Origin: Alcaligenaceae bacterium
GTDB taxonomy: Bacteria > Pseudomonadota > Gammaproteobacteria > Burkholderiales > Burkholderiaceae_B
Direction: 5' to 3'
Length of the DNA stretch: 33,792 nt
Assembly (NCBI GenBank): GCA_947379755.1
Contig: CANCOC010000035.1
Coordinates: 1 to 33,792, forward strand
In this document: one piece after another, positions 15,597 through 24,155 of the stretch
How the letters are laid out: each line of letters starts with the position of its first letter
Position numbering within the stretch: position 1 is the stretch's first letter
The notes under the pieces: generated by a model
Seen by the model: only the letters and a program-made list of their open reading frames with translations
Database searches by the model: none
Told to the model about the DNA's origin: nothing
Made by a program: the position numbers and the translations under genes

Positions 15597-17387
15597 TTAG
15601 CTATCTACTTTCAAGATGGCCAGGAAGGCCTCTTGCGGAATCTCTACACTGCCGACTTGCTTCATGCGTTTTTTGCCGGCCTTCTGCTTTTCAAGCAGTT
15701 TTTTCTTACGGCTGATATCGCCGCCATAGCACTTGGCAAGAACGTTCTTGCGCAGTGCCTTGACATTTTCACGGGCAATAATTTCGGCACCAATTGCAGC
15801 CTGAATCACCACGTCATACATCTGGCGCGGAATCAGTTCACGCATTTTTGTCACAACATCCCGTGCACGGTAACGCGCATTGGCACGGTGACAAATGACA
15901 GACAAGGCATCGACTTTGTCGGTGTTAATCAACAGATCAACCTTGACGACATCCGCAGCACGATATTCTTTGAATTCATAATCCATCGAGGCATAGCCAC
16001 GCGAAACGGATTTGAGCTTATCAAAGAAATCAAGCACGATTTCGGCCAGTGGGATTTCGTAGTGCAGATGAACCTGGCGGCCGTGATAGGTCATATCAAG
16101 CTGTGCACCACGCTTGTTGTTGCACAGCGTCATGACAGGGCCGACATATTCCTGAGGCATGAATAGCGTGACCGTGACGATAGGCTCGCGGACTTCAATA
16201 AACTGTCCGACCTCTGGCATGCGCGAAGGACTTTCAATCTGGATAACTGAATTGTCACGCAACACCACCTCGTAAACTACCGAAGGCGCCGTTGTAATGA
16301 TGTCCATGTCGAATTCGCGTTCGAGACGCTCTTGCACGATTTCCATGTGCAGGAGCCCAAGAAAACCGCAACGGAATCCAAACCCAAGTGCTTGCGAGAC
16401 TTCGGGCTCGAACATCAGCGCGGAGTCATTGAGCTTGAGCTTTGTCAGTGAGTCGCGCAGCTGATCGTACTCGCTGCTCTCAACAGGATAGAGGCCTGCG
16501 AACACCTGGGGCTGAACTTCTTTAAATCCTGGTAAGGCCGTGGCTGCTGGCTTTGCGGCAAGCGTGATGGTATCGCCGACCTTTGCATCAGCAAGCTCTT
16601 TAATGCCTGCCGTGACAAAGCCCACTTCACCAGCAGACAAGTGCGGACGTGGCACGGACTTAGGCGTGAACACACCGGTCTGCTCGCACAGATGGACAGC
16701 ACCGGTTGCCATGAACGAAATTTTATCTTTTGGTTTGAGTACACCGTTGACAATGCGCACCAACATCACGACGCCAACATAGTTGTCGAACCACGAGTCA
16801 ACAATCAGTGCCTGCAACTCTGCCGCTGGATCCCCTTTGGGTGCAGGAATACGCGCAACAATGGCTTCGAGAATTTCGTCAATGCCCAGACCTGTTTTTG
16901 CACTGGCAAGAATGGCGTCCGAGGCATCAATCCCGATCACGTCTTCGACTTCAGCCCGTGCACTTTCAGGGTCTGCCTGTGGCAAATCCATCTTGTTGAG
17001 GATTGGCACGACTTCGACGCCCAGCTCAATCGCGGTATAGCAGTTAGCCACAGTCTGTGCTTCAACACCCTGGGAGGCATCCACCACCAGCAAGGCACCT
17101 TCGCAGGCCGACAAGGACCGGCTGACTTCGTATGAAAAGTCAACGTGCCCAGGCGTATCGATCAGATTGAAAGCGTAAACCTGCCCGTCTGCAGCTTTAT
17201 ATTGCAGTGCGGCGGTCTGGGCCTTAATCGTGATTCCGCGCTCGCGCTCGATATCCATCGAGTCAAGCACCTGGGCGGACATTTCGCGTGCAGCCAGACC
17301 TCCGCAGCGCTGAATCAGCCGATCTGCGAGAGTCGATTTGCCGTGATCAATGTGGGCAATGATAGAAAAATTGCGAATATGCTGCAT
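15597..17387 (-). CDS. lepA: Elongation factor 4 (LepA), ribosomal back-translocase GTPase
   Basis: The product of 596 residues is nearly the E. coli length (599). The GTPase domain has [17 protein letters not shown] and NKMD. Domains II-III resemble EF-G but lack EF-G domain IV. The LepA-specific C-terminal domain closes the protein (about residues 490-596, with the basic [23 protein letters not shown]). I start at the ATG at 17387 because [19 protein letters not shown] matches the family. The frame open to 17411 would begin at the base of a terminator hairpin. It is separated from mucD by that hairpin, so lepA-lepB-rnc-era-recO probably has its own promoter or relies on read-through. Confidence 0.97.
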   Translation of the reverse strand: MQHIRNFSIIAHIDHGKSTLADRLIQRCGGLAAREMSAQVLDSMDIERERGITIKAQTAALQYKAADGQVYAFNLIDTPGHVDFSYEVSRSLSACEGALLVVDASQGVEAQTVANCYTAIELGVEVVPILNKMDLPQADPESARAEVEDVIGIDASDAILASAKTGLGIDEILEAIVARIPAPKGDPAAELQALIVDSWFDNYVGVVMLVRIVNGVLKPKDKISFMATGAVHLCEQTGVFTPKSVPRPHLSAGEVGFVTAGIKELADAKVGDTITLAAKPAATALPGFKEVQPQVFAGLYPVESSEYDQLRDSLTKLKLNDSALMFEPEVSQALGFGFRCGFLGLLHMEIVQERLEREFDMDIITTAPSVVYEVVLRDNSVIQIESPSRMPEVGQFIEVREPIVTVTLFMPQEYVGPVMTLCNNKRGAQLDMTYHGRQVHLHYEIPLAEIVLDFFDKLKSVSRGYASMDYEFKEYRAADVVKVDLLINTDKVDALSVICHRANARYRARDVVTKMRELIPRQMYDVVIQAAIGAEIIARENVKALRKNVLAKCYGGDISRKKKLLEKQKAGKKRMKQVGSVEIPQEAFLAILKVDS

Positions 17388-17414
17388 AACGCCTAATAAG
17401 TGAGCCAGCATGCA

Positions 17415-17437
17415 AAAGGGGCGCCCGGCGCCCCTTT
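17415..17437 (-). terminator. Hairpin terminator between mucD and lepA
   Basis: AAAGGGGCGC (17415-17424) and GCGCCCCTTT (17428-17437) form a perfect 10-bp stem with a CCG loop (CGG on the minus strand). On the minus strand the stem runs into a short T-tract of four. It lies 33 bases after the mucD stop. It fits a terminator for the sigma-E operon, possibly leaky because the T-tract is short. Confidence 0.7.
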
Positions 17438-17470
17438 ATGCGTCAAACCGCTATTCTAGCCGGTCTTGTC

Positions 17471-18967
17471 CTATTTAGCAGGCTGGACAGCGACCCACTG
17501 GGTTTGATCCCCGCGCCGGACCATCAATCCAACCGGACGGGTTTTATCCAGAGCGGCTACAACCTTGGCAAACTGCTCGGGGCTGGTGATGTCTGCGTCA
17601 TTGGCGGCAAGAATAATGTCGCCCTCTGCAACCCCTGCAGCTTCGGCCGGGGCTTCAACGTCAGTCACCTTTACACCACCCTTGATGCGCAATTTAGTCT
17701 GTAAATCTGCATCGACAGGCACCACACTCATACCCAAAACAGTGGTCTGAGGTGCATCAGGTTTGGTTTCAGCCTTGGCGACAACCTTGGCATCTGCCTT
17801 GATCTCAGCCACGGTCACTTTCAGCTTGACCACTTTACCCTTGCGCCAGACTTCAATCGGCGCACTGGTACCTGGCTTGACCTCACCGACCAGGCGGGGC
17901 AAATCAGAGAACTTGTTGATTGGTTTGCCAGCAAAAGAGGTAATGACATCCCCAGGAAGGATACCGGCCTTATCAGCAGGAGCATCCTGTTCGACGCCAC
18001 TGACCAGCGCACCCTCAGCTTTAGGCAAACCGATCGCCTGGGCCACGTCTTTGCTGACTTCGCCAATCTGCACACCAATACGACCGCGTGTCACTTTGCC
18101 TGTCGTGCGCAATTGCTCGACAACTGTCATGGCTTCATTGATCGGTATCGCAAGGGAAATTCCCATTGAGCCACCGCTGCGCGAAACGATCTGGGCATTG
18201 ATCCCCACGACTTCGCCTTTCAGATTGAGTAACGGTCCGCCCGAGTTGCCTGGGTTAACGGCCACATCCGTCTGGATAAAGGGCAAGTAATCACCTGTAT
18301 CACGCCCCAGCGCACTGACAATGCCCGAGGTGACAGTTGACTCAAGTCCAAAAGGTGAACCAATTGCCAGTACCCACTGACCTTTTTTCAATGCCTTCGG
18401 ATCTCCGATGGGCAAAAATGCCATCCCTTTTGCTTCAACTCTAAGCAGTGCAACATCCGTACGCTCATCACTGCCGATGACTTTAGCCTTGAATTCACGA
18501 CCATCGGTCAAGGTCACAAAAATATCTGTGGCATCGGCAACAACGTGATGGTTGGTCAGCAGATAACCATCTTCAGAAATGAAGAATCCCGAGCCGACAC
18601 CACGAGGAACTGTACGCTCTTCGGGATCGGCACGTTTACCGCGTGGCCCTTGCTGAGGACCGGGTTTGCCACCCTGGCCTGGAGGTTGAAAATCAGGACC
18701 AAAGAAATGCCTGAACATCTCGTAAGGATCCTGACCATTGGGCGCTTGACCACGCACTGCGATCTTGGCAGTGGTACGAATATTGACAACGGCAGGTTCT
18801 GCTTTTTCAACGATGGTGGTGAAATCAGGCAGCGCAATGGCTTGCGCATGCACCTGTGCTGTATGCAGGCCACCTGTGACCAGCACAGCGCCCAACATCA
18901 GCGCACACAGCATACGGCGCACCTGCGCAGCAGGCTGATACACATAAGACTGATACAAATTTTGCAT
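17471..18967 (-). CDS. mucD: DegP/MucD-type periplasmic serine protease
   Basis: The product of 498 residues degrades misfolded envelope proteins. The signal peptide is at residues 19-43 (MLCALMLGAVLVTGGLHTAQVHAQA). The trypsin-like domain carries the triad His141 (TNHHVV), Asp171 (RTDVALL) and Ser242 (NPGNSGGPL). Two PDZ domains follow (about 280-370 and 400-495). A Gly/Pro/Gln-rich LA-loop segment (residues 92-112) precedes the catalytic core. I chose the ATG at 18967 with GGAG upstream; the frame to 19030 would overlap rseB. It is the last gene of the rpoE-rseA-rseB-mucD set, as in Pseudomonas algT-mucABD, where MucD restrains the stress response by removing its inducers. Confidence 0.95.
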   Translation of the reverse strand: MQNLYQSYVYQPAAQVRRMLCALMLGAVLVTGGLHTAQVHAQAIALPDFTTIVEKAEPAVVNIRTTAKIAVRGQAPNGQDPYEMFRHFFGPDFQPPGQGGKPGPQQGPRGKRADPEERTVPRGVGSGFFISEDGYLLTNHHVVADATDIFVTLTDGREFKAKVIGSDERTDVALLRVEAKGMAFLPIGDPKALKKGQWVLAIGSPFGLESTVTSGIVSALGRDTGDYLPFIQTDVAVNPGNSGGPLLNLKGEVVGINAQIVSRSGGSMGISLAIPINEAMTVVEQLRTTGKVTRGRIGVQIGEVSKDVAQAIGLPKAEGALVSGVEQDAPADKAGILPGDVITSFAGKPINKFSDLPRLVGEVKPGTSAPIEVWRKGKVVKLKVTVAEIKADAKVVAKAETKPDAPQTTVLGMSVVPVDADLQTKLRIKGGVKVTDVEAPAEAAGVAEGDIILAANDADITSPEQFAKVVAALDKTRPVGLMVRRGDQTQWVAVQPAK

Positions 18968-19004
18968 CACGAACTCCGTTTTGAAATGCACCAGTTGCGA
19001 ATAT

Positions 19005-20054
19005 TTATTTTGACTTCGAAGCTGGCACATATTGAATGGACTGCGCTAACTGTTCAAGGGCGGAGGCCGGCACTTCTCCCAAAACAGTCAACCAGAAATT
19101 TGCAACTTTAATTCCGTAGATATTGACAGAACCGATCTGTGCAGCACCAACAGGTTTATATTCAGACCGCTCATTCAGATAAGGTTCAATAAATATTGAT
19201 ATCGTTGCCAACCCATCTGAAAGCACGAGCTGATGAACCAGTTTGTCGTGGTCAAATACTTGCTGTGATTGCGAGCTCGAGGTAAAGCCCGGAGGCGCAG
19301 AAATTTTCCAGCCCAGGGCCCCCAGATCAACCGACTGTTGCCTGGACTCAACCATTGTCCAGCCCTCAGTCGACCAAGAGGGGCGCAGCATTTTTTCGCT
19401 GATTTCCTGACCGATACTCACTTGTGTAAATGCGACCTGCTCGATCACCACACCATCAACATTTACGGTCTGCGCCTTGAGCAACAATTGAGTCTCGGTA
19501 TCGACGCACAACCGATATCCATAGCGATAAGGATCACGCGGTACAACATCAACAAGCTGGCACTGGCGCCCCGCCACACGCAATGGATTGGGCAGGACAC
19601 GCACACTGTAATTCGCATCGATCGATTCTGTATTGGCCAGCAACAACCCCGGGAACCGCGCTCCGCGCTCACGTTCACGAACGATTTTTTTCTCTTCGGG
19701 AATCAGGCATTGGACAGAATCATTTAAGCGCAGATATTCACGTGGTGAACCATTGAGCAATTCAATTCGCTCTTTTTCATTCGTTCCATCAAAGGTATGT
19801 GCGATTCGAGAAGACTCGATCTCTGCACCCTGCTGATATGCAAAAACGCCTGAATAATTTAGCGTGCGTGCAGCCTGCTGGATCTGTATCAGCAGTTTGG
19901 AATCGTACTGCGCGGGCACGCCAGACTGTGCCATGGCGGCTTGCCACGCACAGACGACAAGCAGCACCAGACAGACAAGTCCACGCATGAATAATGGCTG
20001 CATACCCACACGCGCGCCCATGGCAGAAAATGGTGAGTGGTGGATCGGCATCAT
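19005..20054 (-). CDS. rseB: Sigma-E regulator RseB/MucB, periplasmic
   Basis: The product of 349 residues binds the periplasmic part of RseA and blocks its cleavage until lipid or lipoprotein signals appear. A signal peptide (GLVCLVLLVVCAWQAAMAQ) starts at about residue 24. The LolA-like domain then begins with QQAARTLNYSGVFAYQQGAEIESSRI, a strong MucB signature. A smaller C-terminal domain includes GWKISAPPGF and SDGLATISIFIEP. The start at 20054 forms TAATG with the rseA stop, one shared base. The signal peptide would also allow a start at a later in-frame ATG, about 12-23 codons in. Gene order supports the call as much as the sequence does. Confidence 0.93.
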   Translation of the reverse strand: MMPIHHSPFSAMGARVGMQPLFMRGLVCLVLLVVCAWQAAMAQSGVPAQYDSKLLIQIQQAARTLNYSGVFAYQQGAEIESSRIAHTFDGTNEKERIELLNGSPREYLRLNDSVQCLIPEEKKIVRERERGARFPGLLLANTESIDANYSVRVLPNPLRVAGRQCQLVDVVPRDPYRYGYRLCVDTETQLLLKAQTVNVDGVVIEQVAFTQVSIGQEISEKMLRPSWSTEGWTMVESRQQSVDLGALGWKISAPPGFTSSSQSQQVFDHDKLVHQLVLSDGLATISIFIEPYLNERSEYKPVGAAQIGSVNIYGIKVANFWLTVLGEVPASALEQLAQSIQYVPASKSK

Positions 20055-20590
20055 TACCTGGAAGTTCCAAATGAGACTTGACGCACTGCAGTCGGGCCAG
20101 CGATCTGTCGATGGGCATTGATGTAGTTTTGAACCGAGGCCGTGTCATCGCGCGAGGCAAGCATGTTCAATGGCGCGCTCGAGGCGACCTGACTGTGTGT
20201 GGCAGACATTTCAGGAATAAAGAATGGACGCGCCACCCAGACAACAGAAGCAACTGCAGCAGCCATCGCAAAACTTGGCAAGCCATAGCGGCGCATCCAT
20301 GTCGCCGGACGGTTTGCGCGCGCAGCGGCGGGCGCAAGAATAGTTGGTTCATCAGCAATTGCATCAGACAGCCGCTTTGAGAATGCACTTGAAGGCAAAT
20401 GTGCAAGCTCAGGAGTGCGCAGCACATCACCAATCAAGTGATACATCTGCCAGGTTTCACGGCCATGCATTGTTTTAAGGCAGTCCGGCATCGACGACTG
20501 ATCATCGCCATCCATCCAGGCAGAAATTCCGACCGCATCTTCTCCGCTGGACACATCCTGGCCAACTAGGCCCTGTTTAGACTGTTGCAT
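20054..20590 (-). CDS. rseA: Anti-sigma-E factor RseA/MucA
   Basis: The product of 178 residues is an inner-membrane anti-sigma factor. The cytoplasmic N-terminal domain shows the RseA pattern: ISAWMDGDDQ, then WQMYHLIGDVLR. One membrane segment (YGLPSFAMAAAVASVVWVA, about residues 105-123) is followed by a short periplasmic tail of some 55 residues that RseB should bind. An AGGA site precedes the ATG, and the gene lies 12 bases after rpoE. It should hold RpoE inactive until cleaved by DegS- and RseP-type proteases. Confidence 0.93.
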   Translation of the reverse strand: MQQSKQGLVGQDVSSGEDAVGISAWMDGDDQSSMPDCLKTMHGRETWQMYHLIGDVLRTPELAHLPSSAFSKRLSDAIADEPTILAPAAARANRPATWMRRYGLPSFAMAAAVASVVWVARPFFIPEMSATHSQVASSAPLNMLASRDDTASVQNYINAHRQIAGPTAVRQVSFGTSR

Positions 20591-20602
20591 GGTTATTTAT
20601 CC

Positions 20603-21202
20603 TTACCAGCGCTTATCGCTGGTGTTGCCCAAAATGGGACGTAATTTTGTTGCAATGGCCTCTCGGGCTCTGAAAATCCTTGAACGAACGGTCCCAATCG
20701 GACAATTCATACTTTGTGCGATATCTTCGTAGCTCATCCCATCTATCTCGCGCATCACAATTGCATTGCGCAACTCCTCTGGCAAATCCTCTATCGCCTT
20801 GTTCACTGTCTGGGCAATTTCACGACTTGCAAGCTCAGATTCTGGAGTGCTATGGTCTGTTAGGTTCTCAGTTTCGTCAAAAGTTTCACCATCTTCGTTT
20901 TCAAATGAAGAAGAGCTCACTGGACGACGTTTATTTGTAGCTAACCAGTTGCGCGCAGTATTGATGGCGATCCGGTACAGCCAGGTATAAAAGGCGCTAT
21001 CGCCTCTGAATTGAGGCAAGGCCCGGTACGCTTTGATAAAAGCTTCCTGCGCAACGTCTTCGGTTTCCGCAGGATCACGAATCATGCGCGAGAGCAATCG
21101 CATGATTTTTCGCTGGTATTTCAGAACCAGAAGGTCAAATGCCTGTTTGTCGCCACTTTGCACACGGGCAACCAGTTCGGCATCTACATCACGTTCACTC
21201 AC
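20603..21202 (-). CDS. rpoE: RNA polymerase sigma factor RpoE (ECF, sigma-E/AlgU)
   Basis: The product of 199 residues directs the envelope stress response. Region 2 runs through FDLLVLKYQRKIMRLLSRMI and DVAQEAFIKAYRALPQFRGDSAFYTWLYRIAINTARN, the hallmark of the RpoE/AlgU clade. Region 4 has the HTH YEDIAQSMNCPIGTVRSRIFRAREAI. A Ser/Glu-rich linker (about 95-125) joins them. The start is a GTG at 21202 that overlaps the upstream stop (GTGA). So rpoE is translationally coupled to the YgfX-like gene and sits directly behind the fatty acid block. I saw no convincing sigma-E-type autoregulated promoter immediately upstream, but did not scan exhaustively. Confidence 0.97.
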   Translation of the reverse strand: MSERDVDAELVARVQSGDKQAFDLLVLKYQRKIMRLLSRMIRDPAETEDVAQEAFIKAYRALPQFRGDSAFYTWLYRIAINTARNWLATNKRRPVSSSSFENEDGETFDETENLTDHSTPESELASREIAQTVNKAIEDLPEELRNAIVMREIDGMSYEDIAQSMNCPIGTVRSRIFRAREAIATKLRPILGNTSDKRW

Positions 21203-21723
21203 ACAGTCTCCGGATCTTGTACTTTGTTAGGCTGATCAACTTGCCAAGCGACCATGACGCACAGCCGACGGTATGCATCGGCTGGCATATTGCAATGCCA
21301 AATCGTCGTCACAATGATTTCAGACTTGTTATGGGGCTGATTCTGGATTTTCAAACTCAACGTCAAGCCTAAAAAGTGCTGCCAGCGCTGGATCAGCCGA
21401 ACAGACTGCAACTGCTGTCCCTCATGACCTTGCACTGATTGTGCCTTGATTAGGGAGGTTTGAGCCGCATTTCCGGAAAAAGTGCCTAGTTTCCAGGTTT
21501 TTTCTGGATGAATGATCAGAAAATCAGGATTTAAATGACTTTTTCGATGATATTGATCAAGCAGGCTGACAAGCAGCGGCATGCCAGCAGCAATTAAGGC
21601 CAGCCATGTCGAGTCGGTCAGCCACAACACGGCACTCATCAACGCAAAGCCGGCTGCGCACAAAACAAAATATTCGACGGCGGCTACGCGTGCAGGACGC
21701 GATAGCCTGACCGTCATCGTCAT
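21199..21723 (-). CDS. Small membrane protein, possibly YgfX-like, between fabF and rpoE
   Basis: I do not recognise it firmly. The product of about 174 residues has two adjacent N-terminal membrane helices. They are roughly residues 14-34 and 38-56, including EYFVLCAAGFALMSAVLW and WLALIAAGMPLLVSLL. A soluble domain follows with a WKLGTFSG strand, paired strands (RLIQRWQHFLGLTLSLKIQ) and a final helix, DAYRRLCVMVAW. That layout resembles YgfX/CptA (PF07254), a membrane protein linked in E. coli to SdhE and cell-shape proteins; this is inference. The start is uncertain: ATG 21723 has GGA close upstream, but an in-frame TTG at 21741 would overlap the fabF stop (TTGA). Its end overlaps the rpoE GTG. 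Confidence 0.75.
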   Translation of the reverse strand: MTMTVRLSRPARVAAVEYFVLCAAGFALMSAVLWLTDSTWLALIAAGMPLLVSLLDQYHRKSHLNPDFLIIHPEKTWKLGTFSGNAAQTSLIKAQSVQGHEGQQLQSVRLIQRWQHFLGLTLSLKIQNQPHNKSEIIVTTIWHCNMPADAYRRLCVMVAWQVDQPNKVQDPETV

Positions 21724-21737
21724 ATTGTCCGTCAAAC

Positions 21738-22967
21738 TCAAATACGTTTAACGACCATCGATCCGTTGGTGCCACCGAACCCAAATGAGTTCGACATGGC
21801 CACATCGATTTTGATCTCACGCGCCGTGTTTGCACAGTAATCAAGATCGCAATCCGGATCCTGATTAAAGATATTAATCGTCGGTGGTGAAATCTGATGA
21901 TAGACAGCGAGCGCCGTGAATACCGCTTCGATTCCGCCAGCAGCACCCAGAAGATGTCCGGTCATTGACTTTGTCGAATTCACAACCAGCTTACTGGCAT
22001 GATCACCAAAAGCGAGTTTCAGCGCCTCAGTTTCATTGCGGTCGCCAAGCGGGGTCGATGTTCCATGGGCGTTCACATAGTTGACCTGATCGGCGTTGAT
22101 TCCACCGTTACGCAAGGCATTCACAATGCCTCGACGTGGACCATCACGATCAGGAGCTGTAATGTGATGCGCATCCGAACTCATGCCAAAGCCAGAGAAC
22201 TCACCATAAATGCGTGCGCCACGTTTTTTGGCGTGCTCATATTCTTCGAGCACCAGGACACCTGCCCCCTCGCCCAGAACAAAACCATCGCGATCACGAT
22301 CCCAGGGACGCGAAGCAGTCGTAGGGTCATCATTGCGCTGTGACAATGCACGCATCGCAGCAAACCCACCAATGCCTAGAGGAGAAACAGTTGACTCCGC
22401 ACCGCCTGCCACCATGACGTCGGCATCGCCGTACTCAATCATGCGTGCAGCATCACCGATGGAATGCAGACCTGTCGTGCAGGCTGAGACGACCGCGTAG
22501 GAAGGACCTTTGAGGCCGAGCATGATTGATAACTGACCAGAAATCAGATTAATCAGCGAAGCCGGAACAAAGAACGGAGAAATCCGGCGTGGACCACGCT
22601 CAAGATATTCAGTCTGTGTTTCTTCGATGCGTTGCAGGCCGCCGATGCCGGAACCCACGATAATCCCCACCCGCTCGGCGTTTGCTTCTGTAATTTCAAG
22701 GCCACAATCCTTCCAGGCCTGAACGCCGGCAGCAATGCCGTAATGGATAAATGTATCCATTGTGCGTGCTTCTTTGGCAGTAATCAGCTCGGTAATGTCA
22801 AAACCTTTGACCTCACCAGCAATTTGCGCATTGAAAGCACTTGGATCAAAGCGCGTAATCCGTCCGATACCGGACCGACCGTTAACGATATTGTCCCAGG
22901 CCGTTGCGATATCGTTACCTACCGGGGAAACAATCCCAAGACCTGTAATGACGACACGTCGTTTCAC
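21738..22967 (-). CDS. fabF: Beta-ketoacyl-ACP synthase II
   Basis: The product of 409 residues elongates acyl-ACP with malonyl-ACP. The thiolase fold carries the Cys163-His301-His338 triad, in VVSACTTGLHS, VNAHGTSTPLGD and SMTGHLLGAAGG. A glycine-rich C-terminus (SNSFGFGGTNGS) completes the active site. The start is a GTG at 22967 with a full AAGGAG 7 bases upstream. It follows acpP by 141 bases that contain several RNA structures, so its expression may be set apart from acpP. The stop may overlap the start of the next gene. Confidence 0.97.
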   Translation of the reverse strand: MKRRVVITGLGIVSPVGNDIATAWDNIVNGRSGIGRITRFDPSAFNAQIAGEVKGFDITELITAKEARTMDTFIHYGIAAGVQAWKDCGLEITEANAERVGIIVGSGIGGLQRIEETQTEYLERGPRRISPFFVPASLINLISGQLSIMLGLKGPSYAVVSACTTGLHSIGDAARMIEYGDADVMVAGGAESTVSPLGIGGFAAMRALSQRNDDPTTASRPWDRDRDGFVLGEGAGVLVLEEYEHAKKRGARIYGEFSGFGMSSDAHHITAPDRDGPRRGIVNALRNGGINADQVNYVNAHGTSTPLGDRNETEALKLAFGDHASKLVVNSTKSMTGHLLGAAGGIEAVFTALAVYHQISPPTINIFNQDPDCDLDYCANTAREIKIDVAMSNSFGFGGTNGSMVVKRI

Positions 22968-23020
22968 GGATCACTCCTTATATATATAAAAAGGCGGCAA
23001 AGACGACCAAAGCGGATACA

Positions 23021-23040
23021 CACGAGACCGAAGCCCCGTG
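23021..23040 (-). promoter_or_regulatory. cUUCGg tetraloop hairpin in the acpP-fabF spacer
   Basis: On the minus-strand RNA, 8 bases (23033-23040) pair with 23021-23028 with two G-U wobbles, closed by a C-(UUCG)-G loop. This is an exceptionally stable tetraloop. No T-run follows directly. A stable stem here could stop exonucleases on the acpP message or cause partial termination before fabF. Confidence 0.6.
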
Positions 23041-23042
23041 AT

Positions 23043-23054
23043 GCATTGCAATGC
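23043..23054. promoter_or_regulatory. Perfect 12-bp palindrome in the acpP-fabF spacer
   Basis: GCATTGCAATGC reads the same on both strands. It sits just upstream, in transcription sense, of the UUCG hairpin. It could be a protein-binding half-site pair or part of a larger RNA fold. No known regulator is assigned. Confidence 0.35.
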
Positions 23055-23075
23055 TCGCCTCAACCGCCCGACAGT

Positions 23076-23094
23076 CAAGCAGACAGGCTGCCTG
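23076..23094 (-). promoter_or_regulatory. Stem-loop immediately after acpP
   Basis: On the minus-strand RNA, CAGGCAG (23088-23094) pairs with CUGCUUG (23076-23082) including one G-U pair, around a 5-base loop. It starts about 15 bases after the acpP stop. No T-run follows. It may stabilise the short, abundant acpP message. Confidence 0.45.
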
Positions 23095-23108
23095 ATGCCG
23101 TGAATTGA

Positions 23109-23348
23109 TTATTGCTTGGAATGCGAAGTGATGTAATCCACTGCTTGCTGAACGGTCGTGATTTTCTCGGCCTCTTCATCAGGGATTTCAGTTTCGAACT
23201 CGTCTTCGAGTGCCATAACCAGCTCGACCATGTCGAGCGAATCGGCACCGAGGTCATCAAGAAAGGAAGATGCGTTCTTGATCTCGGCTTCATTAACGCC
23301 AAGTTGTTCAGCGACTATCTTCTTGACGCGCTGTTCGATGCTTTCCAT
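23109..23348 (-). CDS. acpP: Acyl carrier protein
   Basis: The product of 79 residues is one longer than E. coli ACP. The phosphopantetheine attachment serine is Ser37 in [13 protein letters not shown]. The protein is strongly acidic with the usual four-helix pattern ([15 protein letters not shown] at the start, [10 protein letters not shown] at the end). I start at the ATG at 23348 with GGAG upstream; the extra codons to 23360 begin with TTG. A consensus -10 lies in the spacer after fabG, and stable hairpins follow the gene. This fits the high separate expression expected of ACP, the carrier used by all the Fab enzymes here. Confidence 0.98.
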   Translation of the reverse strand: MESIEQRVKKIVAEQLGVNEAEIKNASSFLDDLGADSLDMVELVMALEDEFETEIPDEEAEKITTVQQAVDYITSHSKQ

Positions 23349-23378
23349 GCAGATCTCCAAAGGGGAAAAGTCCGGCGA

Positions 23379-23384
23379 ATTATA
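23379..23384 (-). promoter_or_regulatory. acpP: Probable internal promoter for acpP (-10 TATAAT)
   Basis: The minus strand reads a perfect TATAAT at 23379-23384, 31 bases upstream of the acpP ATG. The -35 is poor; a T9 tract (23395-23403) fills the spacer side. The same T9 tract follows an inverted repeat at the end of fabG, so termination and re-initiation may sit side by side. Confidence 0.5.
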
Positions 23385-23393
23385 GCTAACCGG

Positions 23394-23438
23394 TAAAAAA
23401 AAACCTATTACATGTACATGCCACCATTGACATGTAAT
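23394..23438 (-). terminator. Possible weak terminator overlapping the fabG stop
   Basis: ATTACATG (23407-23414) and CATGTAAT (23431-23438) are perfect 8-bp inverted arms with a 16-base loop. On the minus strand they are followed by three bases and nine T residues (23395-23403). The stem is AT-rich and includes the last fabG codons, so it is weak and perhaps usable only when ribosomes are absent. Confidence 0.35.
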
Positions 23439-24145
23439 GTTGTACCCGTAATATAACTAGCATTCGGCGATGCCAGGAAGGCCACCGCGTGTGCTATATC
23501 TGAGGCAGAACCCAGTCTTCCGAGCGGGATCTGCCCTAATAAGGCAGTAGTCTGGGATTCTTCCAGACCACTTGTCATGTCAGTTTCAATAAAACCTGGT
23601 GCCACGCAATTCACTGTCACTCCGCGGCTGCCTAGCTCACGCGCCAATGCACGCGACATGCCAGCCACACCAGCCTTGGCCGCCGCGTAATTGGCCTGCC
23701 CAGGGTTGCCGCTTGAACCAACCACGGACGTAATGTTGATGATGCGCCCCCAGCGTGCTTTCATCATGCCGCGCATCACTGCGCGTGACAAACGAAACAC
23801 GGAAGTCAGGTTGGTCTGCAACACAGCATCCCAGTCTTCGTCTTTCATGCGCATGGTGAGATTATCGCGCGTAATACCGGCATTATTCACCAAAATGTGC
23901 GGACCACCACCCTCTTGCTTGCTGAGGGTTTCAATCAGGGCATCACAGGACTGGGCGTCAGTCACATTCAGAACCACGCCACGACCACCGTAAGGAGCCA
24001 GCATATCAGTGACAGCCTGAGCACCAGACTCAGTTGTTGCAGTACCTACCACGACTGCACCCTGTGCAGCCAGTTCCAGTGCGATCGCACGGCCAATGCC
24101 GCGTGTGGCGCCCGTGACCAAAGCCACTTTGTCTTTTAAATTCAC
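23408..24145 (-). CDS. fabG: 3-oxoacyl-ACP reductase
   Basis: The product of 245 residues matches FabG length. The NADPH loop TGATRGIG is at 11-18, NNAG at 87-90, and the catalytic Ser140, Tyr153 and Lys157 are in ITSVVG and NYAAAKAG. The family C-terminus [14 protein letters not shown] is intact. The start is a GTG at 24145 with GAGGAA upstream, 10 bases after the fabD stop. An in-frame extension to 24289 runs into fabD and is rejected. It reduces 3-ketoacyl-ACP in each elongation round, and its position between fabD and acpP is the classical one. Confidence 0.97.
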   Translation of the reverse strand: MNLKDKVALVTGATRGIGRAIALELAAQGAVVVGTATTESGAQAVTDMLAPYGGRGVVLNVTDAQSCDALIETLSKQEGGGPHILVNNAGITRDNLTMRMKDEDWDAVLQTNLTSVFRLSRAVMRGMMKARWGRIINITSVVGSSGNPGQANYAAAKAGVAGMSRALARELGSRGVTVNCVAPGFIETDMTSGLEESQTTALLGQIPLGRLGSASDIAHAVAFLASPNASYITGTTLHVNGGMYM

Positions 24146-24155
24146 AATATATTCC

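Noticed and set aside
18545-19111. Plus-strand open frame of 188 codons opposite mucD and rseB
   Set aside because: It spans the junction of two real genes antisense and resembles nothing known.
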